Shown here: piece by piece, positions 1 through 7,694 of the stretch
Layout: every line of letters begins with the position of its first letter
Position numbering within the stretch: the first letter of the stretch is position 1
Virus record (IMG/VR): IMGVR_UViG_3300043409_001344
Span: 1-46,245 of that record
Length of the DNA stretch: 46,245 nt
Direction: 5' to 3' (one strand)
From: a virus
The notes under the pieces: generated by a model
What the model was told of the DNA's origin: nothing
Seen by the model: only the letters and a program-made list of their open reading frames with translations
The model's database searches: none
Translations under genes and position numbers: made by a program

Positions 1-127
1 AGCAGCAGCAGCAGCATCAGCAGCATAAGCAGCAGCAGCATAAGCAGCATAAGCAGCAGCAGCAGCAGCAGCATCAGCAGCATCATATCTTTTTTCTAAA
101 AGTTCATCCCTGCTTATTTCGCCATTT
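1..127. repeat. Terminal direct repeat, copy 1 (contig circularisation overlap)
   Basis: Identical to 46119-46245. The 127-nt length is that of a common assembler k-mer, and the last part of the repeat is unique, non-repetitive coding sequence, so it marks closure of a circular contig and not a biological terminal repeat. The unique genome is therefore 46,118 bp. Circular closure fits either a cos phage whose ends were ligated or a circularly permuted genome. Confidence 0.9.
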
Positions 128-429
128 TTGAATTTAACAATAGCCTCTAAACATTCGCGCACTCTTTTGTCTTCAGGATATTTATTTTCATAAATAGCAA
201 GAACCGATAATGCCAATTCATAAGCTAATTGCTTTTTTTGATCTAATGTTAAATCACATTTTTTGATTAAAAACCAACCCTTATCCTTTAATTTAATTTC
301 AGAATTAAGAATATCTAAAATGTTTATTTCTGATTTTTTCATGAATGAACATGAATTTAATTTTTCCAAATCATAACAACCGCAATTGTCAATCATGTAT
401 TGTTTTGTAAATTGCTTTTTCATTTTCAT
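1..429 (-). CDS. Alanine-rich helical protein, 5' part of a junction-spanning gene (Imm5-like phage family)
   Basis: Reading across the circular junction (429 down to 1, then 46118 down to 45981) gives one 188-aa protein. The first ~115 residues are ordinary and charged. They are followed by about 55 residues made almost only of Ala, Tyr and Asp in AAYAA/AADAA units, encoded by near-pure GCT repeats, and then a short tail ending FVNKQD. The start is the ATG at 427-429, with an in-frame ATG two codons later. It begins 27 nt after the upstream stop. Such A-A-Y-A helical repeats occur in many phage proteins labelled Imm5-like or putative immunity protein. That assignment is by resemblance only and no function is shown here. 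Repeat number may be unreliable in the assembly. Confidence 0.8.
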   Translation of the reverse strand, partial: MKMKKQFTKQYMIDNCGCYDLEKLNSCSFMKKSEINILDILNSEIKLKDKGWFLIKKCDLTLDQKKQLAYELALSVLAIYENKYPEDKRVRECLEAIVKFKNGEISRDELLEKRYDAADAAAAAAAYAAYAAAAYAADAAAAA

Positions 430-456
430 TCTTGTTTAGGGGTATTGTTAATTAAT

Positions 457-1629
457 TTATTTTTTAACGTTTGAAATACGTTGTTCAATAAGAATTCCAG
501 GAATGTTACGCGCTCCTTGTGCAATAGCGGCGTCAATCTTAACTTTGTCAAACGTATGGTACTCAAGTGGCAATGCCGCCATATCAACATTTTCTGTATC
601 AAAGCCCCATTTTTTCATAACGTTTTTTGCAACCGGCATTACTGACGTTTTAAATTCTGCCTGCATAGTTGTATTTGCGATATCGCTTTGCGCTTGTTCT
701 TCAACTGCTGCAACCTGTTCAGCGTTACGGTCCAATGCTGCTTGCTTGTCGGCATTCGCTTGTTGTTCCTGTTGCAATCTTAATTGGTCAGCCTGCAACT
801 TGTTTGTTTTTTCAAGGTCTGCAAGTTTTTGCAATTCAGATTTGCGATTTGTGAATTTAATTTTTAATTCTTTTTGCATGGCTTCTGCCTGTGGCAAAAA
901 TTCCATATACGATTCCTGTTTAAGTTTGAAGTTATCGAAACCCAAAATTAAATTATCAATAGTATCAATTGTACTTGTTGCAATGGCATTGAGTACATTG
1001 CTTTCAAACTGTGCAATTAAATTTAAAATGTTCTGCTTGCGCGTAGCTTCATTTTTTGCATCCTGAATTTCTTTGTCTTTTTGCTTCTGAATTTCGGCGG
1101 CCAATGCAGCGGCTTTTTTTGCTTCTGCTTTTTGAAAGTTCACAATCTCTGTATTCTTATCAGAAACAAGTTGTAAAATTTCAGCAAGTGTATTTTTTTG
1201 AATTTGTAGCAATTCGTCTGTAACAGATTTTAGAGGCTCACCCATTGCCTTACGTTCTGTTTCAAACTTAGTCATAAATCGACTTGCATTTTTCAACAGT
1301 GTGTTTTGTGCCTCAACGTCTGCCTGACTTGTAACGGGTTTCAATGCACTTATACTTGCTACATGCGTTTCAAGTTCAGTAATCAATTCCGGCGCAAAGT
1401 CTTTACGAAATATAATTACTTCGTGACCTGCTGGCACAACAACTGTTTTACTATGCGGTTGCAATCTTGTTTCTTGATTCATTGTACGGTGCGTTGGTAC
1501 GCTATCTAAGGCATCGTTAAGGTTGACGCCCGTAGTGTCGCTTGCGTTGCTCTGTGGCACTCCAAATACTGTTTCTTGTGTACGCGCTGGTACAGGGGAA
1601 TTGTCCCATGGTGATTTTTTAGTACTCAT
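457..1629 (-). CDS. Coiled-coil protein, DUF1351-like, recombination/replication-associated
   Basis: 390 aa from the ATG at 1629 (protein starts MSTKKSPWDN). The longer reading frame to 1683 would need a TTG start, and the ATG follows a short leader with the AACAAGAAAG element shared with neighbouring genes. Residues from about 90 to 300 form long Lys/Glu/Gln/Ala-rich helices predicted to be coiled coil, followed by a compact C-terminal region. Length and pattern resemble the DUF1351 proteins found beside SSB, RecT or exonuclease genes in phages. It lies between an SSB-like gene and a RecE-like nuclease, which supports a DNA recombination role by context. No catalytic motif is visible. Confidence 0.75.
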   Translation of the reverse strand: MSTKKSPWDNSPVPARTQETVFGVPQSNASDTTGVNLNDALDSVPTHRTMNQETRLQPHSKTVVVPAGHEVIIFRKDFAPELITELETHVASISALKPVTSQADVEAQNTLLKNASRFMTKFETERKAMGEPLKSVTDELLQIQKNTLAEILQLVSDKNTEIVNFQKAEAKKAAALAAEIQKQKDKEIQDAKNEATRKQNILNLIAQFESNVLNAIATSTIDTIDNLILGFDNFKLKQESYMEFLPQAEAMQKELKIKFTNRKSELQKLADLEKTNKLQADQLRLQQEQQANADKQAALDRNAEQVAAVEEQAQSDIANTTMQAEFKTSVMPVAKNVMKKWGFDTENVDMAALPLEYHTFDKVKIDAAIAQGARNIPGILIEQRISNVKK

Positions 1630-1963
1630 TTTCTTTCTTGTTAAAAGTAAAATTGTGGAACATTTCGGCAACCGCATTTCCAAATTTTACTTTGGCGGTC
1701 AATTCTAAATTAGTAGTGCTATTTTGTATTCGAAAATACTTAGTTTATCACTCTATATAAAGTCTACTACGCTGTACCGCAAGTGTCTCATATCACTCAT
1801 TGATAGCGGTTCCCGAAATGTTTTATGTGGAGTCGGCGGGTTCGAACCGCCTTTTTTATAAGGCGAATATTATCACCACATAACGCATTCCAATAATGCT
1901 ACAACCCCAAGTTGTACGGATATACCGCCGTACCGGTGTTTCACCCCTGAAATGTTTTTAATT
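1630..1963 (-). other. Gene-free leader with tRNA-like and hairpin structures
   Basis: These 334 nt between the SSB-like gene and the coiled-coil gene contain no convincing ORF. On the minus strand they hold, in order: a hairpin with stem GTACGG/CCGTAC (about 1912-1931); the tRNA-like element at 1828-1909; and, around 1690-1775, an outer TAGTAG/CTACTA pairing around an inner GTATT-TTCG-AATAC hairpin. The elements AACATTTCAGGGG and AACATTTCGGGAA flank the tRNA-like part. The region is probably transcribed from the promoter near 2700 and may contain structured RNA. Confidence 0.5.
1828..1909 (-). tRNA. Degenerate tRNA-like element (possible tRNA pseudogene or att relic)
   Basis: On the minus strand a perfect T-arm is visible (stem GGCGG/CCGCC, loop TTCGAAC). 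Directly after it GACTCCA can pair over all seven positions, with two G-U pairs, with TGGGGTT at the 5' end. A D-arm-like hairpin GCAT-TATTGGA-ATGC follows the 5' acceptor strand. The anticodon arm is not standard: the best pairing (GTTAT/ATAAT) leaves a six-base GTGGTG loop, the spacer before the T-arm is long, and no CCA is encoded. I would not assign an amino acid. It could be a decayed tRNA, a tRNA mimic, or the 3' part of a host tRNA kept at an old attachment site, although no integrase gene is present. Confidence 0.35.
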
Positions 1964-2641
1964 TCAAAATGGTCTTTGTCCCGCTGGAACTGTTGCAGAT
2001 GGAGCGGGTGTTTGTTGTGCAAATGGAACAGCGCCCGCCGGTGCTGCTGTTTGTGCCTGTGGTGCTGGAGAACCTACCAACGCAACCCATTCGTCAGACG
2101 TTTTAATCTTAGCCTGTACAAACGGTTCAAGACGGTCAAATTCCGCTTGCTTAAATGGCAGATTGAAATTAAATAAAAACTCTTCTGTTTTTTGTACCGG
2201 TAAAGGGTCGCCGTCAGGAATAGGAGACAGATTTAAAATATCGTTGTATTCAGTACCTTTTGCAGATTTACGAACAGTAACGTTAATAAGGCATTGACAC
2301 GTTAACAAGTGAACTAAATTAAATCTCTCTGCCTGTTCATCTGTGATTTTACCCCAAGCGCCCGCAAGCAACTTGCGTAAATTAGCTTTTGCATTCATGC
2401 TGTTCAAGTAATCTTGACCAACAATAAACGGTCTGCCTTCATCTTCAGGATTGGTTGTATTGCTAAGTTCAAAATACAAACGCACTGTTTTTCTACGGCT
2501 TTTTTTGCCTTCAAATTCGTGATCCACTGTACCGATTAATGCAACACCAATACATACACCTTTGTGATTGCCCGCCGGTGCAAGGGTGAAATTACCACCC
2601 ATTTCAGAACCTACTTCTTCATTTGCATACTTACTACTCAT
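1964..2641 (-). CDS. Single-stranded DNA-binding protein-like (phage SSB family)
   Basis: 225 aa. The N-terminal ~150 residues follow the pattern of a phage SSB/replication-protein family: a GNHKGVCIGV beta start, YFELSNT..., GRPFIV, then NLRKLLAGAWGK, ITDEQAERFNL and CLINVTVRKS. The C-terminal ~45 residues are a low-complexity Pro/Ala/Gln tail ending GQRPF. This recalls the flexible tail and terminal Phe of SSBs but lacks their acidic residues. It is the first gene after promoter copy 1 (2699-2729) with a ~50-nt leader, and lies in the early recombination/replication operon. The SSB assignment is by pattern; a dsDNA or annealing role cannot be excluded. Confidence 0.7.
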   Translation of the reverse strand: MSSKYANEEVGSEMGGNFTLAPAGNHKGVCIGVALIGTVDHEFEGKKSRRKTVRLYFELSNTTNPEDEGRPFIVGQDYLNSMNAKANLRKLLAGAWGKITDEQAERFNLVHLLTCQCLINVTVRKSAKGTEYNDILNLSPIPDGDPLPVQKTEEFLFNFNLPFKQAEFDRLEPFVQAKIKTSDEWVALVGSPAPQAQTAAPAGAVPFAQQTPAPSATVPAGQRPF

Positions 2642-2698
2642 AGTTATAGAGTTTTAGATTAAATTATTGTTTTACTTTCTTGTTTAAACTTTTCGATA

Positions 2699-2729
2699 CA
2701 AACGTATATCAAAAATAATTGATATCAAA
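2699..2729 (-). promoter_or_regulatory. Early promoter/operator module, copy 1
   Basis: Minus-strand -33 TTTG (2726-2729), 19-bp spacer, -7 TACGTTTG (2699-2706), matching the Bacteroidota TTTG/TAnnTTTG promoter. The spacer carries TGATATCA (2720-2727) and a second TTGATATA half-site overlapping the -7 element. A further half-site ATATCA lies just upstream. Drives the SSB-like gene. Confidence 0.8.
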
Positions 2730-2761
2730 ATAAAATGATATTATTTTTTTTGTTGCATGAA

Positions 2762-3061
2762 TTATTTTTTTGCTACCTGTGGAAATGCAGGCGCGTCTTC
2801 TTCCAATGACTTTAAAAATACATCGGCTTTATCAATCATATTGGTAGTAACATAACCGTCTTTTAAATTCATGAATCGCGATAGCGAAGCGCTTTCAACG
2901 CCCATATTTACGGCTATATAATCCTGTCTCAAATGTGTACCTTTGAGTTCTTCAATTACTTTTTTTGCGCGATTTTCAAGTGCTTCGCGCTCTTTATCTT
3001 TAGTCGTTACAACTTTATTAATAGGAACAACTTTTTTAGGTTTTGGTTTTGCTTTTGCCAT
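2762..3061 (-). CDS. Small helix-turn-helix DNA-binding protein, candidate regulator
   Basis: 99 aa from the ATG at 3061; the longer frame to 3118 starts with TTG inside the promoter and is unlikely. The N-terminus is basic (MAKAKPKPKK). Residues ~40-85 read as a helix-turn-helix: RQDYIAVNMG, a turn, then SASLSRFMNLKDG, like the IA..LG...S.LSRF.N pattern of phage Cro/CI-type regulators, followed by a closing helix. It has its own copy of the TGATATCA promoter module (3105-3135), and another copy lies directly downstream of it (2699-2729). It is thus placed like an autoregulated switch gene at the late/early border. That it binds TGATATCA is inference. Confidence 0.6.
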   Translation of the reverse strand: MAKAKPKPKKVVPINKVVTTKDKEREALENRAKKVIEELKGTHLRQDYIAVNMGVESASLSRFMNLKDGYVTTNMIDKADVFLKSLEEDAPAFPQVAKK

Positions 3062-3104
3062 CGTTTGTAATTTAAGACTTTGAACGCCCTTTATAATTTC
3101 TACA

Positions 3105-3135
3105 CAAACATATATCAAAAATAATTGATATCAAA
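3105..3135 (-). promoter_or_regulatory. Early promoter/operator module, copy 2
   Basis: Minus-strand -33 TTTG (3132-3135), 19 bp, -7 TATGTTTG (3105-3112). TGATATCA at 3126-3133 and TTGATATA over the -7. Nearly identical to copy 1. Placed ~40 nt upstream of the HTH gene, so the HTH gene is probably under control of this operator. Confidence 0.8.
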
Positions 3136-3155
3136 ATAAAATGATAAAATAAATA

Positions 3156-3191
3156 AAAAAATGCCTTGCTGGTCAGAACAAGGCATTTTTG
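3156..3191 (-). terminator. Rho-independent terminator at the end of the tail operon
   Basis: A 12-bp perfect stem (ATGCCTTG/CAAGGCAT extended by A:T pairs) with a 10-nt loop, followed on the minus strand by TTTTTTTATTTATTT. It separates the last tail gene (3257) from the early promoter at 3105-3135. Confidence 0.85.
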
Positions 3192-3256
3192 ACAAGGAAA
3201 AAATTACAAGAAAGGTTTTTATTGTATTATTGTGGATATGTTGGTAAGTCTGTGGA

Positions 3257-3841
3257 TTACGATTTTTTCTTTGTTGGCAATTCAGGCCAAACAACTTTTT
3301 CGGGAAAGCCTTTTTGATTTGTAATATCTCTTAGCGCCTGTCTGTATGTTTGCGCAGCTATAGTATCGCCGGGGTAATCTCCAAGCTGTGTATAATCTGA
3401 AGCCGCAAGTAATTCATTTCGTTTATTGCGCACTTGATCTGCAAGGCTAATAACTTCTTCAGGTTTTTCATACGGCTTTTGTATTGCCTTTATAGTCCAA
3501 GCGCTTCGCGCAGGGTCAAAATAGCATCTTTCATTTTCGCCGGTCTTTGCTGGTGCAATATCTGTAGCATAGGCCGGAATATGAAACACACCCTTTTCAA
3601 TCGGACATTCGAACGCACGCACAACGCCTGTGTATTGGCCTGTGGTTGGGTCATAGCCGTACACATTTTTATGCGTTGGTACATGCATAATATATACTGG
3701 CAATTCGTTTACCGGTGCTTCTTCAGGTGCTGCCACTTCTTCAGGCATTGTAACTTCTTCAGGCTTCCAATATAAAGGAATATCGTTTGCGACTTTTTCG
3801 CCTTCAATCATATTACCCTGAAGTATATTTTTAGTTCTCAT
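3257..3841 (-). CDS. Tail fibre assembly chaperone (P2 gpG / Phage_tail_APC-like)
   Basis: 194 aa. The C-terminal third (VRNKRNELLAASDYTQL...TYRQALRDIT...GFPEKVVWPELP) is the signature of phage tail assembly chaperones: R..RN.LL..SD.TQ, YRQALRDI, and a WP ending. The N-terminus has a Pro/Glu-rich linker (PEEVTMPEEVAAPEEAP). It lies right after the collar-domain fibre, the usual position of the cognate chaperone that folds or trimerises the fibre. Last gene of the tail operon, followed by a strong terminator. Confidence 0.85.
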   Translation of the reverse strand: MRTKNILQGNMIEGEKVANDIPLYWKPEEVTMPEEVAAPEEAPVNELPVYIMHVPTHKNVYGYDPTTGQYTGVVRAFECPIEKGVFHIPAYATDIAPAKTGENERCYFDPARSAWTIKAIQKPYEKPEEVISLADQVRNKRNELLAASDYTQLGDYPGDTIAAQTYRQALRDITNQKGFPEKVVWPELPTKKKS

Positions 3842-3858
3842 AGATCAAAATTGTTTAA

Positions 3859-4854
3859 TTAATATTTAATGCATGCAAGCAAAGCAACGTTTTTTGGTCG
3901 GGTTTCCGTACCGCCTGTACTACCTGTATTTATTGTGGCTGCTGCATCTGCTCCAGTGCCAGCGATAAACCCTGAATTATATGTGTTTTGATTCTGTTTA
4001 CTTGGTGTCGTGTGGGTATGCGCTTCTAATTCGTCATCTTGATAAGACCCAAATACACGTGACGGGTCTACACCGCGCCCATTGTCCCAACCTCTAATGA
4101 ACACACCGCGCAAGTCAGGTATATTAAATGTAGTAGTACCGTCACCAACTCCGTTAGCAACACCTATGTGCGCAAATAAACGTGCATAGGTAGTACGGCT
4201 AATTGCTGCGCCATTCGCTTCAATATATCCAGGAGGCGGGGTTGCTGCTGCAAAGAATTGCGGCGTTCCAGGTTCAACTTGGTTACGCTTACTAAGCACA
4301 ATTAATTGCCATGTACTTGCATCGTATTTAATCATAATACAACTGTCACCATCGCGGAAATTTTCAACGTCACCAACAATAAGACCGTCAACTGAAGTCA
4401 TCAAAGCCTTAAACGCTTGTAGCACGCCTGTGGTGTCATTGAAAGTAAAATAGAACCCTGAACCTAGACCAATGCTAGATAATGCAGGCACACGTACTGT
4501 AATGCTTGCACCGTTAGGAACAATACGAATAATCTTACCCACGGCGTCAGCTGGCACAGCGTAAGGGCTACCGCTATTGATCACTATTTGACCTTTACTA
4601 AAGTTTAAACCTTCAGACACTAATCGTGACGCATCAAGTGCATTTAATTTTGTCGTGTGCGTTCCTAGCGTTGTACCATAAGTAACAATAGTACTTTCAG
4701 CTGCATCTAAATGTGACTTTAAATAAAGCGTTCTATTCGCAAGGTTTTTAATACCCTTGTTTGAAATACCGGATTCCCCACCAATAACGGCGTCAGTAGT
4801 TTCTATCCTGTATACGCCGGCATCAAAGACGGCTGTTTCAGTTACATTTGCCAT
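3859..4854 (-). CDS. Tail fibre protein with tail collar domain
   Basis: 331 aa. The N-terminal ~200 residues are likely a shaft that includes a head-binding-type start. From about residue 205 (GTPQFFAAATPPPGYIEANG, ARLFAHIG, GDGTTTFNIPDLRG, FIRGWDNGRG) it matches the phage tail collar domain (PF07484). The end is His/Thr/Gly-rich (EAHTHT...ETRPKNVALLACIKY), typical of fibre tips. Together with its chaperone it probably defines host recognition, in the position of P2 gpH. Confidence 0.85.
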   Translation of the reverse strand: MANVTETAVFDAGVYRIETTDAVIGGESGISNKGIKNLANRTLYLKSHLDAAESTIVTYGTTLGTHTTKLNALDASRLVSEGLNFSKGQIVINSGSPYAVPADAVGKIIRIVPNGASITVRVPALSSIGLGSGFYFTFNDTTGVLQAFKALMTSVDGLIVGDVENFRDGDSCIMIKYDASTWQLIVLSKRNQVEPGTPQFFAAATPPPGYIEANGAAISRTTYARLFAHIGVANGVGDGTTTFNIPDLRGVFIRGWDNGRGVDPSRVFGSYQDDELEAHTHTTPSKQNQNTYNSGFIAGTGADAAATINTGSTGGTETRPKNVALLACIKY

Positions 4855-4863
4855 AATTTATTT

Positions 4864-5337
4864 TTAAAATAAAATAGTCCATTTACCATTCATTGTGATA
4901 TCGTCAGCCTTGACGATTGCACTTCTAACTTTTCGCGAAAACAAATCGCCATTATGAGATATTAACCCAAATTCTGTAATTGACATACCCACTAAATCAC
5001 TGTAGCCTAATGACCATTCAAAAGTAACAGCATTGTTAAGCGGGTAACTGATTGCATCGAATGGTATTTGCGTTGAACCTGTCAAAACCAAATCGTCTGC
5101 CGATGCTGGAGCAGTGCCAGTACCAAAGCCGATTGCATCAATGTAAGTGTTATTAGCGCTTGCACTGATTAGGTGCGCCATATTAAAACGCGCTTTGTCA
5201 ACAATTAAATTTTTGTCTTCGTATTTTTCAATTACTTTTCCTGACTTATCTTTAATTGTCAATTCAAAAATCCCTTTCAATTCTTTTGTAAAGGAATCAG
5301 AAGCAATAGCACCTGAATTTTTTTTGTTATTATCCAT
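4864..5337 (-). CDS. Tail fibre/baseplate-associated protein
   Basis: 157 aa, rich in beta-type sequence. It contains KNLIVDKARFNMAHLI and IDAIGFGTGTAPAS, a pattern I associate with small fibre-linked proteins of P2/Mu-like phages. It sits between gpI and the collar fibre with 1-10 nt spacing. It may attach the fibre to the baseplate. The exact role is not known. Confidence 0.6.
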   Translation of the reverse strand: MDNNKKNSGAIASDSFTKELKGIFELTIKDKSGKVIEKYEDKNLIVDKARFNMAHLISASANNTYIDAIGFGTGTAPASADDLVLTGSTQIPFDAISYPLNNAVTFEWSLGYSDLVGMSITEFGLISHNGDLFSRKVRSAIVKADDITMNGKWTILF

Positions 5338-5338
5338 A

Positions 5339-6175
5339 TCAAATAATTAAATTATTTCCACTTTCTGTAATAATATCCTCACCGCCTTCAGTGATTATAG
5401 AGATACCCGAAGATAACACATTTATATAAAAGTTGCTATCGTCAGGGTTAAAAGAATCTTCAACAGCGGTTTCGTTAATGCTTATATCAAAGTCTTCGCG
5501 TTCCCCTGAATACGTCCATGACCCATCATGTACACCTTCACCATTGTATGTATGGTTTACATTAAATTCGTCTGAATCCCTTAAATTGGCGTTAATAATA
5601 AATTCGTCTTCTGTTTCATCAAAATAGTCAGAAACAGACACGACTAAAACAACGTCCAGCAACTTACAGCGTGCAGCTTTGTACTTGTTTACAACCTCTT
5701 TTATCAAATCTAATTGAGTAGAACTAAACCCTTTTTCTTCACCTAAGTCTAATAGATTTATTCTGAAGCTGGCCCAATTGCCCCCGCCGTGTGTTATGGT
5801 TCCATCATAAATAAATTCAGCATCGTATAGCGCACCGCTTGCGCCTTCCTGTATCTGAACGTCACGGAAACCAACAGATCGCAACGCCTCTTTTACAGAC
5901 CATGGCGTACCACGATATTTTTTTAATTCGATTGCACGTTTAATAAGGCTTCGGCGTTGGTCTTCTGTGTCACAAAGCACCCATCCATTAAAGCCTAACA
6001 TATCAAATTGCTTTGCAAGTACCGGCAATGCTTCAACAGGACACACGTCAATTAAATACATGCACATTGCTGACAAATCAATTGAGGCTAGACGCGCCTG
6101 TACCATTCTATCAAATACACTAATATTTTGTATTGAATTTACAGAACTTGCAAGTATGGTTGTTTTATCTTGCAT
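5339..6175 (-). CDS. Baseplate wedge protein, P2 gpI-like (tail protein I)
   Basis: 278 aa. The N-terminal ~110 residues match the tail protein I family: ASIDLSAMCMYLIDVCPVEA, LAKQFDMLGFNGW, then RRSLIKRAIELKKYRGTPWSVKEAL. The C-terminal half is more divergent, Asp/Glu-rich and repetitive (DDSNFYINV, GGEDIITESGNN), perhaps contacting the fibre. It directly follows the gpJ-like gene, as in P2. Confidence 0.88.
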   Translation of the reverse strand: MQDKTTILASSVNSIQNISVFDRMVQARLASIDLSAMCMYLIDVCPVEALPVLAKQFDMLGFNGWVLCDTEDQRRSLIKRAIELKKYRGTPWSVKEALRSVGFRDVQIQEGASGALYDAEFIYDGTITHGGGNWASFRINLLDLGEEKGFSSTQLDLIKEVVNKYKAARCKLLDVVLVVSVSDYFDETEDEFIINANLRDSDEFNVNHTYNGEGVHDGSWTYSGEREDFDISINETAVEDSFNPDDSNFYINVLSSGISIITEGGEDIITESGNNLII

Positions 6176-6177
6176 AC

Positions 6178-7308
6178 TTACCCAGCATTTGAATCAACAA
6201 TTGAAACCGCAATAGAATCGGCATACGCAAATTCTGTACTATCAACAACTATATCTGTAAACGGCGTTGTTCCATCTGCTTCGAAAATTTCACAATCGTA
6301 TACCTGTGTATCGTCATAACACACTATTTTTTTAAGTCGCGTAACTAAAACGTCACGGCCTAATTTCATTGATATAGTTTGTGTATACTCTGTTAATGCT
6401 GGTTCTACTACAGCTAATATATCGTCATTAACAGCACCAAACATTTTAGTAATTTTCACCACTAAATCATACCCTAATTTTGTAGGCGATTCCACAACTA
6501 CAGTGTCGCATAGCGGCCTTACTTTTTCAGACGATAAAATTAATTCTACTTGGTTTAAAATTTCTATTGGTGTTGGGTCACCGCCTGCAACTAAAGGATA
6601 AACAACAACGGTACCCGGAACCGCTGGAGGGTTTGGTACCGCAACGTCTATAATCAAAGGGCTGGCAGACTTTGCAAAATAAATATAAGCATCAACCGGA
6701 CCGGCTACACTAAACGCATTAGGCGCAAGCATTGCCCTGTCTCGTAACTGTTCGTCTGTTTCCTGATCACTTCCACTGTTTGTTGCTGTGGTATTGCTGG
6801 CACTAAGTAAAAACGGTTGAGGGTCTAAGATTACATTTACTGTATCGGCTACATATCCGTTACCAGCACTACCGGCGGTAACTGCCGTAAAGGTCGCACT
6901 AATCGTTTCAACATTCGCAGCAACATTTAAGTCTTCATTTAATTGAAAAACCTGGCTACCGTCAGAAGTCTGTACGCGCATATCTGCCGGCATTATAATA
7001 GGTCCATGAACAGGCGGGAACGTTAGTAAAATAGTTGTCTGTGCATACGATGCCGGTAAGCGTGTAACACCAACCAAAGACACTATATAATCAAGTATAG
7101 GCGCAACGCTATATGGTAACAACATCATTAACGCCGCACTATTTATACTACTTCTTAAATCTACTTCACGCGAAACAATCATGTTTACAATACGCATTTC
7201 GGGGTCGCCCTCATTCAGTACGCGTCCTGTATCGTTTTGATAAAATTCAATACATTCCTGTTTAATTAAAACGGGATCGTTAGAAACAAATACGGGATAT
7301 TCTGCCAT
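6178..7308 (-). CDS. Baseplate protein J-like (P2 gpJ / Mu gp47)
   Basis: 376 aa with the usual baseplate J domains: an N-terminal segment with ADMRVQTSDGSQVFQ, the AGSAGNGYVADTVNVI middle, and SGSDQETDEQLRDRAMLAPNAFSVAGPVDAYIYFAKSA. It forms the outer wedge of the contractile-tail baseplate with gpW and gpI. The order W-J-I matches P2. Confidence 0.92.
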   Translation of the reverse strand: MAEYPVFVSNDPVLIKQECIEFYQNDTGRVLNEGDPEMRIVNMIVSREVDLRSSINSAALMMLLPYSVAPILDYIVSLVGVTRLPASYAQTTILLTFPPVHGPIIMPADMRVQTSDGSQVFQLNEDLNVAANVETISATFTAVTAGSAGNGYVADTVNVILDPQPFLLSASNTTATNSGSDQETDEQLRDRAMLAPNAFSVAGPVDAYIYFAKSASPLIIDVAVPNPPAVPGTVVVYPLVAGGDPTPIEILNQVELILSSEKVRPLCDTVVVESPTKLGYDLVVKITKMFGAVNDDILAVVEPALTEYTQTISMKLGRDVLVTRLKKIVCYDDTQVYDCEIFEADGTTPFTDIVVDSTEFAYADSIAVSIVDSNAG

Positions 7309-7334
7309 ATATATAAGGGCTTGTTAGCTTTAAA

Positions 7335-7694
7335 TTATTGTAAAGATGTTGGTATAATTGTAACTGAATCGCCAAACGTTGAAGTCCAATATACTGAAAA
7401 TGTTGCTTGCGAAACGTCTAATTCAACAGTTATGTTTTTAACAATCGCGCGCGGCTCAAACTTTTCAATTGCAATTCCTATTTCACGTATCATGTTAGGT
7501 ATAGCAATGTTTACGGGTTGATCGGTATAACTGTACATATCACAACCAAACAGCGGGTTATATGGGTCGGTGCCTGGCACTGTTGTGAGTATAGTATATA
7601 TGCATTGATTAATAGAATCAATATCGGTCAATACTTGTCCCGGATTATTTAAATCCATGGCCCAATTTTTTGTCTTTAAATTAGCTACGTTCAT
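7335..7694 (-). CDS. Baseplate wedge protein, gpW/gp25-like
   Basis: 119 aa. The GPW/gp25 fold pattern is clear: PGQVLTDIDSINQCIYTILTT, then PNMIREIGIAIEKFEPRAIVKNITVELD. The start ATG overlaps the end of the gpV-like gene (stop at 7691), indicating translational coupling. Homologue of P2 gpW and T4 gp25. Confidence 0.9.
   Translation of the reverse strand: MNVANLKTKNWAMDLNNPGQVLTDIDSINQCIYTILTTVPGTDPYNPLFGCDMYSYTDQPVNIAIPNMIREIGIAIEKFEPRAIVKNITVELDVSQATFSVYWTSTFGDSVTIIPTSLQ

Noticed and set aside
1-127. Biological direct terminal repeats like those of T7
   Set aside because: Length equals a common assembly k-mer and the repeat lies inside a gene; the terminase is of the gpA type that usually makes cos ends.
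503-1066. Plus-strand open frame of 187 codons rich in Cys and Ser
   Set aside because: Fully antisense to the coiled-coil gene; composition is what the complement of Lys/Glu/Ala codons gives. No promoter or spacing supports it.
1851-1868. CGCCTT/AAGGCG hairpin as a tRNA anticodon arm
   Set aside because: Its 3' half uses the same bases as the T-stem of the tRNA-like element, so both cannot form together, and the loop is not a seven-base anticodon loop.
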